DNA of 37,923 bases. Origin: Candidatus Moranbacteria bacterium RIFCSPHIGHO2_01_FULL_54_31 (GTDB lineage: Bacteria; Patescibacteriota; Minisyncoccia; Moranbacterales; UBA1568). Made by a program: the position numbers and the translations under genes. This document shows, one piece after another, positions 9,294 to 16,521 of the stretch. The stretch covers positions 1-37,923 of the forward strand of contig MFRV01000002.1 of assembly GCA_001784695.1 (NCBI GenBank). The letters are read 5' to 3'. Position 1 is the stretch's first letter. The number at the start of each line of letters is the position of its first letter. The notes below the pieces were generated by a model. The model ran no database searches. It was not told the DNA's origin and saw only the letters and a list, made by a program, of their open reading frames with translations.

Positions 9294-9463
9294 CGGTGTG
9301 TGGGCTTCCGCTCATTGGCGGAAGAAGGGAGGCGAGGAGAGGAGTGATGGGAGGAGAAAGACGTTGTCTTTTTGTTGCGGTGTCTAAGCAGACACAAATT
9401 GTTTCCCATACTCCCCATTCCTCGCACTTGGAGTATACTACGGGAAGGGGATTGTGGCAAGGC

Positions 9464-9763
9464 TTATTTTTTCGGATAGGTTCTTCCGAGGTTGAACACC
9501 ATAGTGAGGAGGTATTCGAGCCTATCCGGTCCTTCTCGTTCACGCAATGCGTCGATGTAATTCTCTATTTCCTCCGGAAAATCCAGGACTTCGTGCGCGA
9601 CGACTATATCTGGGGACTCGCCAGCCTCTCCCCAATACTGACGATCTTTCTCCAAAGAATCGCAGCGACTGTCAGTGAGGACTGGAGCAAATTCGAAGAT
9701 GATGTAGTGCGGCGGATAGAGAAGGTTCTCTCCCGGCCTGAGTAGGGTAAAGTGGATAGGCAT
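9464..9763 (-). CDS. Hypothetical 99-aa protein
   Basis: Minus-strand ATG preceded by AAAGGAGC SD; MPIHFTLLRPGENLLYPPHYIIFEFAPVLTDSRCDSLEKDRQYWGEAGESPDIVVAHEVLDF...; convergent terminator downstream. Confidence 0.65.
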   Translation of the reverse strand: MPIHFTLLRPGENLLYPPHYIIFEFAPVLTDSRCDSLEKDRQYWGEAGESPDIVVAHEVLDFPEEIENYIDALREREGPDRLEYLLTMVFNLGRTYPKK

Positions 9764-9797
9764 TGGAAAGCTCCTTTCGGTTGAGATGAACTGTTGT

Positions 9798-9827
9798 CAG
9801 CTAATCATGGATCAGCTAATCATGGAT
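9798..9827. repeat. Perfect 15-nt tandem duplication
   Basis: CAGCTAATCATGGAT x2, upstream of the minus-strand ORF 9464-9763. Confidence 0.9.
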
Positions 9828-9915
9828 TAGAGGAAAAGTCAATATTTCTCTTCGGCGCGGGAGATGTCATTTTTGGAAAAGAGATTTTAGCAGCGGAGAG
9901 CCTTACCTCGATTGA

Positions 9916-9943
9916 TTGACTTTACCTTTAGATATGCTAAAAT
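9916..9943 (+). promoter_or_regulatory. Putative promoter for tRNA-Ala
   Basis: TTGACT - 16 nt - TAAAAT with TGC extended -10. Confidence 0.5.
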
Positions 9944-10035
9944 TCGTGTGTTTTGGGATCTCGTCTTGCTCGCTTTTCTCGCTCGCCAAAGCTTTTGAGA
10001 TGGAGAGATTCACGATTCTTGATTCCGAATGAAGG

Positions 10036-10109
10036 GGGCCTGTAGTCTAGTGGTAAAACAGTGCATTCGCATTGCACAGCCGGCGGTTCGATTCCGCCCA
10101 GGTCCACCA
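10036..10109 (+). tRNA. tRNA-Ala(CGC), CCA encoded
   Basis: Acceptor GGGCCTG/CAGGTCC with a G3-U70 wobble (alanine identity element). Anticodon stem-loop GTGCA-TTCGCAT-TGCAC (CGC), T-arm GGCGG-TTCGATT-CCGCC, 3' ACCA. Confidence 0.92.
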
Positions 10110-10142
10110 GAGAGAACTTTTGCGCAAAGTTGAGAATACCCT

Positions 10143-10781
10143 ATGGAGAAGATGTTTCCCAATCGAGTTCTGCGATGTCTGCGTGAATTTCCAGTCGTGC
10201 TTTTTCTCGTGTTTTCCGCACTCTGGGTATATCTCGCTATCAATCCTCTGTATCGGGAAGCGTGGATGTTTGAGAATATCGTGATCGCGCTCTTCGCGCC
10301 GATGGTTGTTTGGAGTTACTTCGCATTCCGGCTCTCGAATATTTCGTACCTCCTCATTTTCATCTTCGCTTCGCTCCATATCCTGGCAGCGCACTATACC
10401 TATGCCGACACGCCGTGGGGACGCTTTATTTCCGAGTTGTGGGGTCTTGAGCGGAACCACTTCGACCGGGTAGCACATTTCCTCTACGGACTATTTATGG
10501 TGGCGGTTTTTTCCGATCTCCTCAAGAAATATCTCCCGAAGGAGAAATGGGCGGTCGGGCTGTTTCTCTTCGCCATCTCGTTCTCTGTCGGCGCGCTCTA
10601 TGAAGTAGGAGAGTTCGTCGTCGGCGTCGTGGGCGACCCCGAGGCGGGACTCGCGTTCCTCGGGTTCCAGGGAGATATCTGGGACACGCAGAAAGATATG
10701 GTGCTCCAGGGTATCGGTGCGATATGCGGCATCCTTTCCCTGTTTTTCTTTGCGAAAATATCTCCCGAAAAGAAAGCGTAA
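10143..10781 (+). CDS. DUF2238 / YjdF-like inner-membrane protein
   Basis: LHILAAHYTYADTPWG...RNHFDRVAHFLYGLFM and ALYEVGEF...GDIWDTQKDM, consistent with the DUF2238 family; multiple TM segments. Confidence 0.8.
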   Translation: MEKMFPNRVLRCLREFPVVLFLVFSALWVYLAINPLYREAWMFENIVIALFAPMVVWSYFAFRLSNISYLLIFIFASLHILAAHYTYADTPWGRFISELWGLERNHFDRVAHFLYGLFMVAVFSDLLKKYLPKEKWAVGLFLFAISFSVGALYEVGEFVVGVVGDPEAGLAFLGFQGDIWDTQKDMVLQGIGAICGILSLFFFAKISPEKKA

Positions 10782-10799
10782 GCATTCGCTATCGCCACA

Positions 10800-11600
10800 A
10801 TGACCATTGATACGGTTTTTTCAATATGGATTCGCGTTACCCGGATACTCATTCTGGTCTATTTTGGATTCGGGGCGTACCTCTTTTTTAACCAGCGGAA
10901 CCTCCTCTACTTTCCGGCACTCGGCGATCCGGAAGCGTGCGAAGCGTTCGCAAAGACAGGAGCGGAGAAAATCGTCCAGAACGGAACGATGCTTTATTAC
11001 AAGAAGAATGGCGGGACGATCGTCGTGTTCTACCATGGGAATGGCGGAACGGCATGCGATCGGAAATTTCTCGCCGATGAGTTCGACCGCGACAGTCTCT
11101 CGTATCTTTTTGTGGAGTATGCGGGGTATGCGGATGATCGCGAGACGACGAAAGAAAATGTTCTTCAGGATGTGCGAAACGCTGATGACTTCCTCCGGAC
11201 GATTTCATATGAGAAGCTTGTGTTTGTAAGCGAGAGCCTCGGGGCGGGGCCGCTCGCGTACCATACGACACGTCGGCTGCCGGAGAAAATAGCGCTCATC
11301 GCGCCATACACGAGGATAAGCGATATCGCGAAGGCGCATTTCCCGTACTCGCTCTATCCGGCAACGCTTCTCGTGAGAGACGATTTCAATACCGTTTTGC
11401 TCGATGCATTCCGCGGAGAGACGCTTGTCATTCACGGAACGGCCGATGAAATCATTCCATTCGAGCTTGGAAAAAGGTTGTATGAAATGATTCCTTCAGA
11501 GAGAAAAGAATCTCTTTTTGTGTCGGGCGCGACGCACAATATGGTGCTTAATGTTCCGGGCGTGATGGAAAGTCTCCTCCGGTTTCTCCGGTCAGAGTGA
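10800..11600 (+). CDS. Alpha/beta hydrolase (ABHD-like, membrane anchored)
   Basis: N-terminal TM; FYHGNGG oxyanion motif; SESLGAGPLA nucleophile elbow; IHGTADEIIPFELG; GATHN catalytic His. Confidence 0.85.
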   Translation: MTIDTVFSIWIRVTRILILVYFGFGAYLFFNQRNLLYFPALGDPEACEAFAKTGAEKIVQNGTMLYYKKNGGTIVVFYHGNGGTACDRKFLADEFDRDSLSYLFVEYAGYADDRETTKENVLQDVRNADDFLRTISYEKLVFVSESLGAGPLAYHTTRRLPEKIALIAPYTRISDIAKAHFPYSLYPATLLVRDDFNTVLLDAFRGETLVIHGTADEIIPFELGKRLYEMIPSERKESLFVSGATHNMVLNVPGVMESLLRFLRSE

Positions 11601-11692
11601 TCTCGCTTGCGGATTGTCAAAAAGAGGCGCGCGATTCGAGAATGGGATGCTTAGATAGAGTTCCAATTGAGTAGGATATAGTATAATCCACA

Positions 11693-11734
11693 TTTAAAAA
11701 ATAACACCCCCGTACGCGGTTGCGTATCGGGGGG
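11693..11734 (-). terminator. Rho-independent terminator for ORF 11760-12278
   Basis: Minus strand: CCCCCCGATACGC-aacc-GCGTACGGGGG followed by TGTTATTTTTT. Confidence 0.75.
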
Positions 11735-11759
11735 ATACAGGCGGCTGAGGCTAAAAAGC

Positions 11760-12278
11760 TCAGGAGTAGGTCTGTCCGTAGTGGCGGACAGGTGAACGGA
11801 GCAGGGTTTTTTCAGGCTCATCCCGCATGCTGTCGCCAGGGGCGTATGTTATCGTGTCGACAAATGCCACCATCGTGTGTTTCAGAAAATTCAGCATATT
11901 GCGCAGTTTGCGTTTGATGCTTGTGAATTTGTTAGCGGAGCGGTACAGGGCGCGACAGATATCTCTCACGCGCTTTTTCGAATCGTGAAATACTTCCGTA
12001 TTGAGATGTGCCTTTTTGGCAAGACAATACAGGTATATCCGGCAGATATAGCTGATGATGCTTTGCGCCGTATCGCGATCGCGGCAGCCATGGAGGATAT
12101 CTCGGCTTATGCTGCGAACTTCATCGAAATTGGGAACCCGTGCTTCCGGCATCATCCAGTGGCGTATGCGCTGTTGCAGTATCGGCAGCATATGGTCAGG
12201 GATGGGATGTCCCATCATCGGGGTTCTCAGTGTTGCGCATATCGTGTTATGTCGCATGGCAATATTACCTTTCGTCAT
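11760..12278 (-). CDS. Hypothetical basic protein (172 aa)
   Basis: Longest minus ORF with natural-looking codon usage and a strong terminator immediately 3'. No family recognised. Confidence 0.6.
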   Translation of the reverse strand: MTKGNIAMRHNTICATLRTPMMGHPIPDHMLPILQQRIRHWMMPEARVPNFDEVRSISRDILHGCRDRDTAQSIISYICRIYLYCLAKKAHLNTEVFHDSKKRVRDICRALYRSANKFTSIKRKLRNMLNFLKHTMVAFVDTITYAPGDSMRDEPEKTLLRSPVRHYGQTYS

Positions 12279-12429
12279 TGTATTGTTAAGGAAAGAAGCT
12301 CTTTAAACTGGCTAGCCGGTCTTTTGGCTGCCAAGAGCTTAGCTATAGGAAAGCATTTCTACGGACGCTTGTCAAAAGGCTCTGGATAGGGTAGACTGGG
12401 GCGAGTAAATAGTTTTGATGAATCCTGAT

Positions 12430-12870
12430 ATGAAAGTCATTCTTTTGGAGGACGTGGCGAAATTGGGCAAGGCCGGAGAGGTCAAAGAAGTGCGTAACGG
12501 ATACGGATTCAATTTTCTGCTGCCGGCCGGTCTGGCGGAATTCGCGACGCCTGCAGGCATCAAGCAATCGGAGAGGGTGATCGCGAAGCGCCAGAAGGAG
12601 CTCGAGACGGTGGCTACGGATGCCAAGACCAAGGCCGTGGCACTCGCGGGCAAGACCGTGACCGTCAAGATGAAAGCGGAAAACGGCAAATTGTTCGGCT
12701 CGGTAGGGCGCGAGGAAATCGCAGCCGCAATGAGTGCGATGGGCATAGAGGCTGACGCGGAAAGCATCACGATCGATAAGCCGTTCAAGGAACTCGGCAC
12801 TTTCCCGGTGGAAGCGAAGCTCGGGCACGGCGTGAAAGCCGCCTTTCAGGTGACGATCGAAGCCGCATAA
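12430..12870 (+). CDS. rplI: 50S ribosomal protein L9
   Basis: MKVILLEDVAKLGKAGEVKEVRNGYGFNFLLPAGLAEFAT...GHGVKAAFQVTIEAA. Start could alternatively be 12418. Confidence 0.95.
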   Translation: MKVILLEDVAKLGKAGEVKEVRNGYGFNFLLPAGLAEFATPAGIKQSERVIAKRQKELETVATDAKTKAVALAGKTVTVKMKAENGKLFGSVGREEIAAAMSAMGIEADAESITIDKPFKELGTFPVEAKLGHGVKAAFQVTIEAA

Positions 12871-12898
12871 GACTCATTGAAACAGCATCTTTAACAAG

Positions 12899-12930
12899 CC
12901 CGCCCGTACCGAACGGTACGTTCGGGCGGG
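12899..12930. repeat. GC-rich hairpin between rplI and pyrG
   Basis: CCCGCCCG-TACCG-aa-CGGTA-cgtt-CGGGCGGG; not followed by a T-tract on the + strand. Confidence 0.7.
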
Positions 12931-12984
12931 AGCCGCTCCCTTCCCTTGCTCGGAACGGCGGTTCTTTCTCTATAAAATATATTT

Positions 12985-14643
12985 ATGGTGAAACAAACGA
13001 AGCGGACGAAATTCATTTTTGTGGTGGGCGGCGTGATGAGCGGCGTCGGCAAAGGCGTCACGACGTCTTCGATCGGCAAGATCCTGCAGGCGCGCGGCCT
13101 GTCCGTGACAGCGCTCAAGATCGATCCGTATATCAACGTGGATGCGGGTACGATGAACCCGACGGAACACGGCGAGGTCTTCGTACTGAAAGACGGGGCG
13201 GAAACCGATCAGGATATGGGCAATTACGAGCGCTTCCTGAATATCGAGCTCGATCGCGACAATTATATGACCACCGGGCTGGTGTACAAGACGGTCATCG
13301 AGAAAGAGCGCAATCTCGAGTATGAGGGAAAATGCGTCCAGGTGGTGCCGCATATCCCGCTCGCGGTCATCGCGCGCATTAGGCGGGCGGCGAAAAAGAA
13401 CAAGGCCGATGTGGCTATCATAGAGATCGGCGGGACCGTCGGGGAATACGAGAACATCCTGTTTCTCGAAGCGGTGCGTATGATGAAGATCGAGCACCCG
13501 GAAGATGTCATCACGGTGATGGTGAGCTATATCCCCACGCCGTCGAAAGTGGGCGAGATGAAGACGAAGCCGACCCAGCACGCGGTGCGGACGCTCAACG
13601 GCACCGGTATCCAGCCGGATATCATCGTGGCCCGCGCCGATCGCCCTCTGGATGAGAAACGCAAGGAGAAGATCGCCGTGTTCTGCAGCGTGCGCAAGGA
13701 AGACGTCATCAGTGCGCCGGATGTGGAGAGCATCTATGATGTGCCGCTCAATTTCGAAAAAGATCATCTGAGCGATATTTTGGGCAAGAAGCTCGGTCTG
13801 AAAATGAAAAGAGCGGATGGCGGACTGAAAGAATGGGAGCGCTCTGTCAGGCGCATCCATACCTCCAAGAGCGAAGTGCATATCGGCATCGTCGGAAAAT
13901 ATTTCAAGACCGGGGATTTCGTCTTGAGCGACGCATACATAAGCGTCATCGAAGCGCTCAAGCATGCTGCCGGGCGCGTCGGCAAGAAAGCCGTCCTTAC
14001 CTGGATCGACAGCGCCGGCTTCGAAGAAAGTCCCAAGAAGCTTGCCGAGCTGAAGCAGTACGATGGTATCCTGATCCCGGGTGGTTTCGGCGCGCGCGGC
14101 ATCGAGGGGAAAATATCCGCCATCCGCTATTGCCGCGAGAACAAGATCCCGTATTTCGGTCTCTGCTACGGTATGCAGCTGATGGTCATCGAATACGCCC
14201 GCCATATACTGGGATGGAAAGGCGCCCATACCACCGAGGTCAGTCCGGATGCGACGTATCCGGTCGTGGATATTATGCCAGCCCAGAAAGAGAATCTGCG
14301 TAAGAAAAATTACGGCGCGACGATGCGTCTCGGGCATTATGAAGCGAAGCTCGTGCCGAAAACGATCGCGTACGGAGCCTATGGTACCGGCAGCGTCCTC
14401 GAGCGCCATCGCCATCGCTATGAAGTCAATCCGGCCTATGTCGAGGATCTGAAGAATGCCGGGCTGGTATTTTCCGCCACATCGCCCGACGGCGTGCTGA
14501 TGGAAGTCGCCGAACTGCCGAAAAAGAAACACCCGTTCTTCCTGGCGAGCCAGTTCCATCCGGAATTCCAATCTTCGCTCCTCCGTCCGCATCCGCTCTT
14601 CGTCGCATTCCTCAAAGCCGCAAGCAGTTACCGAAAAAAATAG
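12985..14643 (+). CDS. pyrG: CTP synthase
   Basis: KFIFVVGGVMSGVGKGVTTSSIGKIL, KIDPYINVDAGTMNPTEHGEVFVL, GLCYGMQLMVIEYAR, SQFHPEFQS. Confidence 0.97.
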   Translation: MVKQTKRTKFIFVVGGVMSGVGKGVTTSSIGKILQARGLSVTALKIDPYINVDAGTMNPTEHGEVFVLKDGAETDQDMGNYERFLNIELDRDNYMTTGLVYKTVIEKERNLEYEGKCVQVVPHIPLAVIARIRRAAKKNKADVAIIEIGGTVGEYENILFLEAVRMMKIEHPEDVITVMVSYIPTPSKVGEMKTKPTQHAVRTLNGTGIQPDIIVARADRPLDEKRKEKIAVFCSVRKEDVISAPDVESIYDVPLNFEKDHLSDILGKKLGLKMKRADGGLKEWERSVRRIHTSKSEVHIGIVGKYFKTGDFVLSDAYISVIEALKHAAGRVGKKAVLTWIDSAGFEESPKKLAELKQYDGILIPGGFGARGIEGKISAIRYCRENKIPYFGLCYGMQLMVIEYARHILGWKGAHTTEVSPDATYPVVDIMPAQKENLRKKNYGATMRLGHYEAKLVPKTIAYGAYGTGSVLERHRHRYEVNPAYVEDLKNAGLVFSATSPDGVLMEVAELPKKKHPFFLASQFHPEFQSSLLRPHPLFVAFLKAASSYRKK

Positions 14644-14647
14644 GCAT

Positions 14648-15196
14648 ATGCAACCATTTGAAGGAATGCCGAATAATCAAACGGAAGCCCAGGGACTCTT
14701 TGCTGAAGATCAGCAGGATCGCGAGAATGGTCTCGACAAATCTGATCCCGCGCTCTTCGCCGAAAGAGAGAAAGCTCGTTATCAAAAAGCGCAAGAAATG
14801 TTTGCTCAGTACGAGCAAAATCCTCAATCTTTGTCTGCACAAGATGTGTTTCATCTGGCTTTTTTATTCCAGCATGGGCAGATACCAGAAGATTATAACA
14901 AGGCGAATATATTAGCCCTTGATGCAGAGAATCGCGGGGTTGAAGACGCAAAGTGGCTCTCGGCTGCTGCGGAGGATCGCTATCTCGTTTCCCTGGGGAA
15001 ATCGCAGAAATGGGGAACGCAATTCGTCCGAACTGAAAAGGGATGGCAATATGCTGCTCCTCTCGAGGATGAGGCGGTTTCCGGAATTACTGACGAGATG
15101 AGACAAGACAAGAACGTCCCTGCCAGGAATAGCCAGCTCCAAAAGATTGCGGAGATATACCCTGAGCCTTTGAGTGGCTTGGATGATGAAAAGTAA
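14648..15196 (+). CDS. DUF6624-like hypothetical protein
   Basis: DAKWLSAAAEDRYLVSLGKSQKWGTQFVRTEKGWQYAAPLEDEAVSGITDEMR resembles the DUF6624 signature. Confidence 0.65.
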   Translation: MQPFEGMPNNQTEAQGLFAEDQQDRENGLDKSDPALFAEREKARYQKAQEMFAQYEQNPQSLSAQDVFHLAFLFQHGQIPEDYNKANILALDAENRGVEDAKWLSAAAEDRYLVSLGKSQKWGTQFVRTEKGWQYAAPLEDEAVSGITDEMRQDKNVPARNSQLQKIAEIYPEPLSGLDDEK

Positions 15197-15199
15197 AAC

Positions 15200-15230
15200 A
15201 CCCTGACAGAACGTGCAGGGTATTTTCTTG
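15200..15230 (+). terminator. Rho-independent terminator
   Basis: ACCCTG-acagaacgtg-CAGGGT followed by ATTTTCTT. Confidence 0.6.
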
Positions 15231-15255
15231 AGAATAAAAAGAGGTTTTATCGAAG

Positions 15256-15400
15256 CCTCCCTACCGCAAGAATCTTCCCGGGAGTCAGTCGTTTGCCCCA
15301 GCCGGCAAACTCCTTTATGAACTTTTTTCGATCCGTCGAAACGACGGCACCGTGCTCGAAAAAACTTCAACTCTCCCGGGAAGATTCTTGCGGCAGGAGG
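15256..15400 (+). ncRNA. Copy B of the dispersed structured element family (candidate RNA)
   Basis: CCTCC/GGAGG and a perfect 20-bp CGCAAGAATCTTCCCGGGAG/CTCCCGGGAAGATTCTTGCG. Hairpin GTTTGCC-CCAGCC-GGCAAAC. Arm GAAcTTTTTTCG-AT-[CCGTCG-AAA-CGACGG]-CACCGTGCT-CGAAAAAAcTTC then AAC. Confidence 0.75.
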
Positions 15401-15430
15401 TTTTCCTTTTGTGACATCGTGTGAAAAAGG

Positions 15431-15583
15431 CGAAAACCGCCCTCCATCAAAGGTTCCGGGAACTTGAAATTTTTTTGAGCACGGTTCCTGATTCTGATCA
15501 GGATCAAAAAAATTTCATGAGCGAAATCTCGGCTGGGAGATTTCGTGGGTCCCGGAAGCTTTCGGATGGAGGAGCAGTTTTCG
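15431..15583 (-). ncRNA. Copy D of the dispersed structured element family (candidate RNA, minus strand)
   Basis: Reverse complement: CGAAAAC/GTTTTCG, CCTCCATC/GATGGAGG, CCGGGA/TCCCGG. Hairpin GAAATCTC-CCAGCC-GAGATTTC. Arm GAAATTTTTTTG-AT-[CCTGAT-CAGA-ATCAGG]-AACCGTGCT-CAAAAAAATTTC then AAG. Confidence 0.72.
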
Positions 15584-15595
15584 GAAATAATAGAG

Positions 15596-15622
15596 AAAAA
15601 ACACCCGCACGGGGTGTTTTTT
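15596..15622 (-). terminator. Terminator downstream of rpmA (bidirectional sequence)
   Basis: AAAAAACACCC-gcacg-GGGTGTTTTTT. Confidence 0.85.
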
Positions 15623-15635
15623 GATTGGGAAGCGG

Positions 15636-15935
15636 TTATTTCTTGGCTTTGGCGGCTTTTTGCGGGATGACGTGGACGAACATCCGCTGTGCCAGCTTGC
15701 CGGTGAAATCCTTGATCTTCTTGGTCTGGAACTCGACGGTGCCTGAGACGAGAGCGAACAGGGTGTCATCCGCGCCGCGCTTGACGTTTCTGCCAGGGTG
15801 GAATTTGGTCCCGCGCTGACGGATGATGATATTGCTGACCGCGACCGCTTGCCCGCCGAAAATCTTGACGCCGAGACGCTTGGAAATGGAATCACGGCCG
15901 TAGGAAGTTGATCCGCCTGCTTTTCTGGTTGCCAT
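15636..15935 (-). CDS. rpmA: 50S ribosomal protein L27
   Basis: [48 protein letters not shown]. Confidence 0.96.
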   Translation of the reverse strand: MATRKAGGSTSYGRDSISKRLGVKIFGGQAVAVSNIIIRQRGTKFHPGRNVKRGADDTLFALVSGTVEFQTKKIKDFTGKLAQRMFVHVIPQKAAKAKK

Positions 15936-16033
15936 AGTGCTGAAAGCTTACGTATTACCGAAGTTTTATGTATACTGGATGAGTATATCATATCGGCGCG
16001 TTTTGTCAATTCCGCCTTATCTATGCACTACAT

Positions 16034-16474
16034 ATGCTTGATCTGACCTTGTTATCCAGAGCGAAAGAATGGGGCATCGGCCATCGGAAGGACATCGCGC
16101 TTCTGGCGGGTGTTCTGCTTACGGGGACGCTGGCTTTCGAAAGCGGGGTGCTGCGCGGCAGCCTGGAGCAATCAGAGCCGCTCGTCATCTCGCTTCCGGC
16201 TCCGACAGAAAGAGATCCGGCCGTGCTCTCTGAAACTGCCGAAACAGGCGCGAAAACAGGAGGGGGTACGGTTGCGGGGGTGGCACAGGCGGTAGCGCTA
16301 GCCGGCAAGCCATCAGGCGATGCGGCCTGCCCTTTCGTCGGGAGCCGCAATTCGAACAAATACCACCTTTCTACCTGCGCGGTCGCCAAGAGGATCAAGC
16401 CCGAAAACAGGGTCTGTTTCGCTTCACAGGAAGAGGCACAGAAACGCGGCTATGTGGCGAGCTGTATCAAGTAG
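16034..16474 (+). CDS. Membrane-anchored protein with Ada-like zinc-binding C-terminal domain
   Basis: N-terminal hydrophobic segment, then CPFVGSRNSNKYHLSTCAVAKRIKPENRVCFASQEEAQKRGYVASCIK (Ada_Zn-binding-like). Confidence 0.65.
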   Translation: MLDLTLLSRAKEWGIGHRKDIALLAGVLLTGTLAFESGVLRGSLEQSEPLVISLPAPTERDPAVLSETAETGAKTGGGTVAGVAQAVALAGKPSGDAACPFVGSRNSNKYHLSTCAVAKRIKPENRVCFASQEEAQKRGYVASCIK

Positions 16475-16521
16475 GGGGAACGAAGGTTATGTGGCATAAT
16501 GAAGGGGGAAAAACAAAAAAG

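Noticed and set aside
9296-9745. 149-aa plus-strand ORF
   Set aside because: Overlaps the SD-preceded minus ORF 9464-9763 and a hairpin-rich non-coding segment.
11877-12389. 170-aa plus-strand ORF
   Set aside because: Minus-strand ORF has better codon pattern and a dedicated terminator (11693-11734).
12970-14592. 540-aa minus-strand ORF opposite pyrG
   Set aside because: Shadow of pyrG; His/Arg/Asp-rich composition typical of antisense translation.
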